Source: Tannerellaceae bacterium (GTDB taxonomy: Bacteria > Bacteroidota > Bacteroidia > Bacteroidales > Tannerellaceae). From it: a stretch of 5,480 nucleotides of DNA. Below, piece after piece: positions 1 through 4,083 of this stretch (position 1 is its first letter; the number at the start of each line of letters is the position of its first letter). Made by a program: the position numbers and the translations under genes. The stretch lies in contig JAIRYL010000068.1 of assembly GCA_031267775.1 (NCBI GenBank), forward strand, positions 1-5,480. The letters are read 5' to 3'. A model generated the notes under the pieces. It made no database searches, had not been told where the DNA came from, and saw only the letters and a list, made by a program, of their open reading frames with translations.

Positions 1-455
1 AACATCGCTTGGTCGTATGTATTAGGATTTGTAAGCAATTCATTATGATTTACTTTCACAAGAAACGGAATCTTATAAGCATATTTACGAGCCATAATCC
101 CTAATACGCCAAATGTAGAAGCAACAGCGCTACATCCGCCTTCTATAGCCAGCTTAATAATATTTTCCGGATCAAAATACAACGGATTGGGAGCAAAAGA
201 AGCGCCGGCCGAATGTTCGATACCCTGATCTACCGGAAGAATCGATAAATAACCTGTACCCGCAAGCCTGCCATGATTAAGCATAGCTTGCAAACTCCTT
301 AATGTTTGTATGTTTCTATCCGAATTAACCCATACGTCGTCTATCCGGGTAGGAGAAGGCGCATGAATCAACGATTTATCAATCGTCTTACATCTATGAT
401 TAAGATAATACTCGCTTTCATTCCCCAACAAATCAATAACCTTTGATGTATCCAT
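1..455 (-). CDS. fbaB: Class I fructose-bisphosphate aldolase, N-terminal part (cut by window edge)
   Basis: I translated the reverse complement from the ATG at 455-453; the frame stays open to base 1, giving 151 codons plus two bases. The family splits fructose 1,6-bisphosphate into dihydroxyacetone phosphate and glyceraldehyde 3-phosphate in cytoplasmic glycolysis and gluconeogenesis, using a Schiff-base lysine and no metal. The stretch at residues 64-90 (RLAGTGYLSILPVDQGIEHS and on through ASFAPNPLYFDP) and FLVKVNHNEL near 131-140 closely resemble what I remember of E. coli FbaB (DhnA type). The N-terminus has about 35 residues ahead of the conserved core, as in Bacteroides homologues. The Schiff-base lysine lies beyond the edge, so activity cannot be judged. 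No Shine-Dalgarno site is visible; the upstream bases are AT-rich. A -7 box lies about 97 bp upstream. The gene follows the sigma factor gene by 188 bp without an obvious terminator between them. Confidence 0.93.
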   Translation of the reverse strand, partial: MDTSKVIDLLGNESEYYLNHRCKTIDKSLIHAPSPTRIDDVWVNSDRNIQTLRSLQAMLNHGRLAGTGYLSILPVDQGIEHSAGASFAPNPLYFDPENIIKLAIEGGCSAVASTFGVLGIMARKYAYKIPFLVKVNHNELLTNPNTYDQAM

Positions 456-551
456 AATGTAACTGTTTTATAATAATATGACTGTATGATGATATAATAA
501 CAAATCCAGCATAGATATTCGCTCGCTCCGAAATAATTCAGGCTCTCTACG

Positions 552-559
552 CAAATGTA
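552..559 (-). promoter_or_regulatory. Candidate -7 box of the fbaB promoter
   Basis: The minus strand reads TACATTTG, an exact match to the Bacteroidetes -7 consensus TAnnTTTG. Only a weak TGTATTT-like sequence sits near the expected -33 position. Transcription would start near 545 and leave a leader of about 90 nt. A pair of direct repeats lies just upstream (583-608) and may compensate for the poor -33 element. Confidence 0.5.
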
Positions 560-582
560 TAACAATTTCAGGTTATAAAATA

Positions 583-608
583 CAGGCGTTTCTATTTTTA
601 TCAGGCGT
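583..608 (-). repeat. Two direct copies of ACGCCTG, 19 bp apart, upstream of the fbaB promoter
   Basis: The minus strand carries ACGCCTG at 608-602 and again at 589-583, each followed by an AT-rich stretch. The 19-bp period is a little under two helical turns, which would put both copies on roughly the same face of the DNA. The proximal copy abuts the -33 region of the fbaB promoter. This is the layout of a tandem activator site, but no regulator is identified and the repeat unit is short. Confidence 0.35.
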
Positions 609-643
609 CGTTTTTTATATACGGACTCAAACCTTTTATTAAA

Positions 644-1213
644 TTACAGAAAAAGGGGAAGCAACAGGATAAGTCCCGTGTCTTTCAGAGATATACGCAG
701 TATGGATAAGGCTTTGGAGATATGTTTTTCAACGGTTTTTACAGATATGCCTAATTGTTGGGCAATTTCCCTGTTTTTTAACTCGTATTTCCGGCTGAGG
801 ATAAAAATTTTTCTACACTGTTCGGGTAAAGAGTGAATGGTAGCATTAATTTTTTCATGAAGTTCTTTATACATCAATTCGCTTTCCTGATCGGACAGGT
901 GCGATTGCAGATAAATTTGCTGGATGCGTCCTTCCGTAGATTGTTCAAAAGTTTCCCGGTCTGTATAGGTTTTACTATTCAGGTAATTCAATGTCTTTGT
1001 GTAAATAGAGCGGAAAAGATAAAATTTGATAGCGCTTTCCATTACCAGTTCATCCCTCTTTTTCCATAGCTCATAATAAACATCCTGCACAATATCTTCT
1101 GCCATCTGTTTATCGCCCGACAAGCGATAAGCATATACACGCAGCATTTTATAGTATTTCCTGAATAGATTTTCTACAATAGTATCAGTAGAATATACTT
1201 TTTTTTCAATCAT
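644..1213 (-). CDS. ECF-type RNA polymerase sigma factor (sigma-70 family, Bacteroides FecI-like)
   Basis: The product directs RNA polymerase to a specific promoter set. Region 2 spans about residues 16-56 (LFRKYYKMLRVYAYRL, then AEDIVQDVYYELW, typical of the core-binding helices). Region 4 spans about 129-174 (LPEQCRKIFILSR, then REIAQQLGISVKTVEKHISK, a helix-turn-helix that reads the -35 element). There is no region 1 or 3, as expected for the ECF group, and 189 residues is normal. The tail is hydrophobic (GLILLLPLFL), which I have seen in relatives. I prefer ATG at 1213 to the in-frame GTG at 1219: an AGAGA at 1223-1227 is better spaced for the ATG, and the promoter would leave only about 10 nt before the GTG. 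Most Bacteroidetes members sit beside a fecR anti-sigma gene and a susC/susD pair; none is visible here. The target regulon is unknown. Confidence 0.9.
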   Translation of the reverse strand: MIEKKVYSTDTIVENLFRKYYKMLRVYAYRLSGDKQMAEDIVQDVYYELWKKRDELVMESAIKFYLFRSIYTKTLNYLNSKTYTDRETFEQSTEGRIQQIYLQSHLSDQESELMYKELHEKINATIHSLPEQCRKIFILSRKYELKNREIAQQLGISVKTVEKHISKALSILRISLKDTGLILLLPLFL

Positions 1214-1234
1214 TGGCACGTATCTCTGTTAAGA

Positions 1235-1265
1235 CAAATGTATTGAAATAATTCTGAAGACACAA
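1235..1265 (-). promoter_or_regulatory. Promoter of the ECF sigma factor gene
   Basis: On the minus strand a TTG (1265-1263) is followed by a 20-bp spacer and then TACATTTG (1242-1235), a full match to the Bacteroidetes -7 box with an accepted spacing. Predicted initiation is near 1229, giving a leader of only about 16 nt to the ATG at 1213. The octamer is identical to the -7 box upstream of fbaB. Confidence 0.6.
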
Positions 1266-1281
1266 CTGCTTCATTTGATAA

Positions 1282-1335
1282 AATTACCACAAGTTATATC
1301 GTTAAGCTATATCGCTTTATAAATCTGCGGTAATT
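1282..1335 (-). other. Inverted repeat in the gap between the membrane-protein and sigma genes
   Basis: AATTACCAC (1282-1290) faces GCGGTAATT (1327-1335), giving nine pairs in minus-strand RNA with one G-U pair. The loop is long (36 nt) and itself contains two copies of CGATATA. It lies about 23 bp past the stop of the membrane-protein gene. It could be a 3'-end structure, but no T-run follows, so I do not call it a terminator. Confidence 0.25.
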
Positions 1336-1357
1336 CGTATATTCTGTAAATCAGGAT

Positions 1358-2146
1358 TTATTCTTCAGGCGTGTTTTCGCGCGTATGCGGTATTTCTTTT
1401 TCTGTGCTTACATAATCGTTTTCGTTAAGTCCCCGTTCTTTTATAGCCCGGTTTTCGCAACGGCTGCACAGATTCGTAATGTTTTTCAATTCTCTCGCCT
1501 GAGGTACTGTTCCTTCAAATATTTCATCTGTTTTCGATGTATTAATATAGGAACAATCGTCATATAAATGATAAACCTTTCCCGATTTCGTCCAGTATAC
1601 ATGGTTTACTCCTTGATTAAGCCATTCCACCTTGTTTATTTCTTCTGTATATTGCTCTACAGAGGGCGGATTAAAGTCGTAACCTGTCACGCCTGCAATC
1701 AGTAATGCCACTACGGCAATACTTCCTAAAATACCTTTTTGCTTTCCATTTAAATTCTTATTGGTGAAAATAAAAATTACCAAAGGTAAAAAGGCTATGA
1801 TAGCGGCTACTAAACCCAATTGGCTTTGCATAAAGAATTTGAACTTTTCTTTTTCCGACGCCGGATCTAAACGATTAGACTTTTTCCAGAGTATGGAACC
1901 TGTAATCGTTACTGCCAAATCGACAACAATCAAAATGATTAGCCATAGCATACCGACCGGCGGCTTGAATAATAACATAATAGCCCCGATCTGTGCAACA
2001 ATTGCCAAAAACCAAAGGATACCGGCAATAACGCGTAATTGAGTTGCTTTCCCTTTGCTTTCAACAGTAGGAACAAAACGTTTAGATTGCTTTTCCGGAG
2101 AAGATTCTCCACCTTCTACACGGGTAATTTTTTTCTTTGTTTCCAT
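1358..2146 (-). CDS. Uncharacterised membrane protein, four predicted spans and a C-terminal His/Cys domain
   Basis: The 262-residue protein starts with a charged, Lys-rich N-terminus (1-36). Four hydrophobic spans follow, near 37-60, 65-87, 110-128 and 138-155. A soluble tail carries the pattern VYWTKSGKVYHLYDDCSYI (H193, C198) and later LCSRC (C227, C230). This H-x4-C ... C-x2-C layout resembles small metal-binding domains found at the C-termini of many bacterial proteins. I associate the whole architecture with a Bacteroidales family of unknown function, from memory only. With four spans and a positively charged start, the tail would be cytoplasmic, though the topology is uncertain. The frame extends upstream to 2221, but I choose ATG 2146: a -7 box at 2165-2172 lies inside that extension, and the extra 25 residues look like translated leader. 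GGAAAA sits directly before the ATG. I assign no function. The sigma gene lies 144 bp downstream with its own promoter. Confidence 0.8.
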   Translation of the reverse strand: METKKKITRVEGGESSPEKQSKRFVPTVESKGKATQLRVIAGILWFLAIVAQIGAIMLLFKPPVGMLWLIILIVVDLAVTITGSILWKKSNRLDPASEKEKFKFFMQSQLGLVAAIIAFLPLVIFIFTNKNLNGKQKGILGSIAVVALLIAGVTGYDFNPPSVEQYTEEINKVEWLNQGVNHVYWTKSGKVYHLYDDCSYINTSKTDEIFEGTVPQARELKNITNLCSRCENRAIKERGLNENDYVSTEKEIPHTRENTPEE

Positions 2147-2164
2147 TTTTCCAAATAACTTGGC

Positions 2165-2172
2165 CAAAGATA
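2165..2172 (-). promoter_or_regulatory. Candidate -7 box of the membrane-protein gene
   Basis: The minus strand reads TATCTTTG, an exact TAnnTTTG match. No good TTTG is found 19-20 bp upstream; TTA at 21 bp is the nearest. Predicted initiation near 2158 leaves about a dozen nucleotides before the ATG at 2146, which supports that start over the longer frame to 2221. Confidence 0.5.
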
Positions 2173-2280
2173 GAATATATATTTTAACTATCCTAATTTT
2201 GCAGCGATTCACACAGGGCATTTTAATTTGTCAGGATTTTCAACAAATATTCATTATTCCACCCTGTATCCAAGCGTTTT

Positions 2281-2312
2281 ATCCCTGAGGGGGAAATCCC
2301 TGATCAGGGATT
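2281..2312 (+). repeat. Perfect 18-bp palindrome with an extra copy of its half-site
   Basis: AATCCCTGATCAGGGATT (2295-2312) is a perfect palindrome centred between 2303 and 2304. The half-site ATCCCTGA occurs once more at 2281-2288, separated from the palindrome by a G-rich run. The group lies about 109 bp upstream of the -7 box of the membrane-protein gene and 80 bp from the tRNA terminator. It could be an operator for a dimeric regulator, a small dispersed repeat, or a structural element. No T-run follows on either side, so it is not a typical intrinsic terminator. Confidence 0.6.
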
Positions 2313-2391
2313 CTTCATAAAATCCATTACCTGATAACGATAGTTGTTTATACGCACAGGAAACAATATTCAATTCGTCAAGGAAGGAGGC

Positions 2392-2447
2392 GTATTGAAA
2401 GAAAAAGAAGAGCGTTTATACAAACGCTCTTCTTTTTCTTTCAATAC
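2392..2447 (-). terminator. Long perfect hairpin after tRNA-His, probable bidirectional terminator
   Basis: The two arms, 2392-2417 and 2422-2447, are perfect reverse complements over 26 bp with a four-base loop (ATAC). The inner part pairs AGAAGAGCGTTT with its complement, and the outer part is A-rich on one arm and T-rich on the other. Read in either direction, a GC-containing stem is therefore followed by a T-rich tract (TCTTTTTCTTT), the layout of a bidirectional intrinsic terminator. It begins two bases beyond the mature 3' end of the tRNA. It ends the tRNA-His transcript, and nothing on the plus strand upstream obviously needs it. Confidence 0.8.
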
Positions 2448-2449
2448 AG

Positions 2450-2524
2450 GGTGAATGATGGGGTTCGAACCCACGACCCTCGGAACCACAATCCGATGCT
2501 CTAACCGGCTGAGCTACAATCACC
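2450..2524 (-). tRNA. tRNA-His (anticodon GTG)
   Basis: The minus strand folds as a complete cloverleaf. The acceptor strand is GTGATTG, the D arm GCTC/GAGC, and the anticodon stem TCGGA/TCCGA closes the loop TTGTGGT with anticodon GTG at 2489-2487. The variable region is GGGTC. The T arm is GTGGG/CCCAT around TTCGAAC. A G at -1 (2524) faces C73 (2450), the identity pair of histidine tRNAs. CCA is not encoded, so it must be added after transcription. The acceptor stem has one T-T mismatch, position 5 against 68. It is a single-gene transcript with a strong promoter upstream and a hairpin immediately downstream. Confidence 0.96.
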
Positions 2525-2563
2525 ATGATTTTGCCTTATAGACTACGTCTTTAGAAGACGGTG

Positions 2564-2594
2564 CAAAGATAGGTATTTACTTTTATAATCCAAA
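2564..2594 (-). promoter_or_regulatory. Promoter of tRNA-His
   Basis: The minus strand reads TTTG (2594-2591), a 19-bp spacer, then TATCTTTG (2571-2564). Both boxes and the spacing match the Bacteroidetes housekeeping consensus exactly. It is the best promoter in the window, as expected for a stable RNA gene. Initiation would fall near 2557, about 33 nt before the mature tRNA, within a small perfect hairpin (2546-2560, six pairs and a three-base loop). Confidence 0.8.
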
Positions 2595-2704
2595 TCTTTG
2601 CTTTAAAAAACCACGGCAACCGTATCAAAATTATGAAAAAGAAAAAAGGGATAAAATTCTGCTTCAAATTTTTTGTTTTAAATATTTTCCAAGCAATTAT
2701 TAAT

Positions 2705-2753
2705 CGCCGATATGAACTTTGGAAAACTGTCATAATACTGTAAGCATTCGGCG
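2705..2753. repeat. Short inverted repeat CGCCGA/TCGGCG
   Basis: CGCCGA (2705-2710) and TCGGCG (2748-2753) are exact complements separated by 37 AT-rich bases. The six GC-rich pairs stand out in this AT-rich stretch and could close a stem in RNA of either strand. No promoter or terminator frames it. Confidence 0.25.
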
Positions 2754-2952
2754 TAGTCCGTATTGTTTCAGCTTGTATTCTCACTTTTTGAGATAAAACT
2801 TTCAAAAAGAAAGATGGGTGGTTGTTTCTTAGCCCAAGGTTTGGCTCGCCGGCAAAATCCTGCGGGTTGAGAGAGGGAGGCGCTGCAATCAGGGAATTCT
2901 TATCCGAACGAATCTATTAATAAGCATATTCATTCAAAAAAAACCCTGTTTC

Positions 2953-3009
2953 TGTATATATATTCAAAAAATAGCGTTAAATTTGCCGCTCGTATTGAAT
3001 AAATATACA
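2953..3009 (+). promoter_or_regulatory. Arginine operon promoter with two ARG-box-like ArgR operators
   Basis: TAAATTTG at 2978-2985 matches the Bacteroidetes -7 box; the -33 element is weak. Two palindromes resembling the ArgR operator core TGAAT-N4-ATTCA bracket it. TGTATATATATTCA (2953-2966) overlaps the -33 region. TGAATAAATATACA (2996-3009) lies in the predicted leader just before the argR ATG. Each matches nine of the ten defined positions and has an all-A/T centre. Their starts are 43 bp apart, close to four helical turns, so an ArgR hexamer could hold both and block the promoter. This is the only ARG-like pair seen in the operon, which implies autoregulation with arginine as corepressor. 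The operator consensus comes from E. coli and Bacillus, so its use here is inference. Confidence 0.6.
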
Positions 3010-3012
3010 GTA

Positions 3013-3459
3013 ATGAGCAGTAAGAAAGAACGCTTGGAGGCAATCTGCCGGATTATCCGGGAAGAAGTAATCTGCAATCAGGAAGAATTACTTAAACGCT
3101 TGGAAACAAATGGCTTTTCAATTGCGCAGGCTACGCTATCCCGAGACATTAAACAACTGAAGATAGCCCGCATGCATGATGAGAAAGACAGTTACGTATA
3201 TCGCCTGCCGCACGACGCCATGCCGGTAACATTATCCTCCGAACAACCGAAGATTCATCCCGATATCGAATTTTCAGGCAATCTGGTCGTTGTGAAAACA
3301 CGGCCGGGCTACGCCATGGGAATCGCTTCCGACATCGACTCCAGCGCGCCGCGCGAGATACTGGCAACCATTGCCGGCGACGACACCATACTGGTTATCC
3401 CGCGCGAAGGTTACAGTCGCGAACGTATTGCCGAAGCAATCAACCAATTTATTCAATAA
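3013..3459 (+). CDS. argR: Arginine repressor ArgR
   Basis: This is the hexameric transcription factor that senses arginine and represses arginine biosynthesis genes. The 148-residue protein matches the family length (about 150). The N-terminal winged helix-turn-helix spans about 1-65 and includes the recognition-helix signature ATLSRDIKQLKI (S43, R44). After a linker, the C-terminal oligomerisation and arginine-binding domain contains KTRPGYAMGIASDID (95-109) and AGDDTILVI (121-129); D123 and D124 correspond to the corepressor-binding aspartates known in E. coli. I choose ATG 3013 although the frame extends to a TTG at 2983, because that TTG lies inside the -7 box and the ten extra residues encode nothing typical of ArgR. 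The gene leads the arginine operon, 30 bp before the GNAT gene, and has ARG-box-like sites at its own promoter. Confidence 0.95.
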   Translation: MSSKKERLEAICRIIREEVICNQEELLKRLETNGFSIAQATLSRDIKQLKIARMHDEKDSYVYRLPHDAMPVTLSSEQPKIHPDIEFSGNLVVVKTRPGYAMGIASDIDSSAPREILATIAGDDTILVIPREGYSRERIAEAINQFIQ

Positions 3460-3489
3460 AAAATCTACAGCTTCTTTTGATAGACACAA

Positions 3490-4065
3490 ATGGAAAAGAA
3501 AATTACAGAAGAAACAGAAAACACGGACGACGTAGACGTGATGGTAGCCGACGCCTCGCACGAAATATATGTAGATACCATACTGGCAACCATAGAAGCG
3601 GCAGCCAGCGTACGGGGTACCGGAATAGCCAAACGGACGCACGGGTATGTAGCGCAAAAAATGAAGGAAGGTAAAGCCATTATTGCGCTGTGGGGCGACG
3701 AGTTTGCCGGATTCACCTACATTGAATCATGGGGAAATAAGCAATACGTGGCAACGTCGGGATTGATCGTTGTGGAAAAATTCCGCAAAAAAGGGCTGGC
3801 CAAACGGATCAAAGAGGCTTCGTTTGCCTTGGCAAGGCTTCGCTGGCCGAAAGCCAAATTATTCAGTCTCACATCCGGCAGCGCCGTTATGAAAATGAAT
3901 ACCGAACTGGGATATGTGCCGGTTACATTTTCCGAACTGACAGACGACGAAGCTTTCTGGAGAGCCTGCGAGGGATGCGTAAACCACGACGTGCTGGTAC
4001 GTACAAACAGAAAATACTGTATCTGCACGGCCATGTTGTTTAATCCCGGAACGAAAAAGAAATAA
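3490..4065 (+). CDS. GNAT-family acyltransferase of the arginine operon, probable N-acylglutamate (N-succinylglutamate) synthase
   Basis: The 191-residue protein shows a GNAT fold. A beta strand SGLIVVEKF is followed by the acyl-CoA pyrophosphate loop RKKGLAKRI (99-107, the R-x-x-G-x-A pattern) and a long helix; a later strand and LGYVPV near 140-145 fit motif B. No classical argA or argJ is visible here, and the gene sits between argR and argG. The simplest role is the first pathway step, acylation of glutamate's amino group. Bacteroides species make arginine through N-succinylated intermediates (B. fragilis has a succinylornithine transcarbamylase), and as I recall a homologue in B. thetaiotaomicron was linked genetically to this missing step, so succinyl-CoA may be the donor. 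The C-terminus carries four cysteines, C160-x2-C163 and C177-x-C179, possibly a metal site that is not a standard GNAT feature. The start ATG lacks a clear Shine-Dalgarno site. Confidence 0.78.
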   Translation: MEKKITEETENTDDVDVMVADASHEIYVDTILATIEAAASVRGTGIAKRTHGYVAQKMKEGKAIIALWGDEFAGFTYIESWGNKQYVATSGLIVVEKFRKKGLAKRIKEASFALARLRWPKAKLFSLTSGSAVMKMNTELGYVPVTFSELTDDEAFWRACEGCVNHDVLVRTNRKYCICTAMLFNPGTKKK

Positions 4066-4083
4066 CAACTAAATACATACGAT

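Larger units (their letters stand above)
2551..2913 (-). other. Minus-strand open frame with GC-rich head, possible gene remnant or dispersed repeat
   Basis: This is most of the 488-bp gap between tRNA-His and argR. On the minus strand one frame stays open for 120 codons. It begins after a TAG at 2916-2914 and reads NSLIAAPPSLNPQDFAGEP near its start and TPNAYSIMTVFQSSYRRLI further on. There is no ATG in the first 67 codons, no ribosome site, and the tail runs through the tRNA-His promoter, so I do not call an intact gene. Bases 2821-2880 are 57 percent GC, while 2581-2640 and 2921-2980 are 27 and 23 percent, so the head of the frame is compositionally foreign to its surroundings. It may be a decayed gene, a dispersed intergenic repeat or a structured RNA. 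I have a faint sense of having met similar translated text in Bacteroidales but cannot confirm it. Confidence 0.3.

Noticed and set aside
2147..2221. 25-residue N-terminal extension of the membrane protein.
   Set aside because: A -7 box falls inside it and the ATG at 2146 follows a GGAAAA; the extra residues look like translated leader.
2222..2391. Search for a gene or RNA between the membrane-protein gene and the tRNA terminator.
   Set aside because: Apart from the palindrome at 2281-2312 there is no convincing frame, promoter or structured RNA.
2784..2809. Eight-bp inverted repeat CTTTTTGA/TCAAAAAG, considered as a terminator.
   Set aside because: It is AT-only apart from two GC pairs, has a ten-base loop, no T-run on either side and no gene that it would end.
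2814..2870. Plus-strand mini-ORF of 18 codons (MGGCFLAQGLARRQNPAG) ahead of argR, considered as an arginine leader peptide.
   Set aside because: It has only two Arg codons, no ribosome site, no terminator/antiterminator pair, and lies upstream of the -7 box from which argR would be transcribed.
2983..3012. TTG-initiated N-terminal extension of ArgR.
   Set aside because: The TTG lies within the -7 promoter box, and the ATG at 3013 gives the normal ArgR length and N-terminus.
3274..3716. Long antisense frames opposite argR and the GNAT gene.
   Set aside because: They are frame shadows of well-identified genes, with no family-like sequence or ribosome site.
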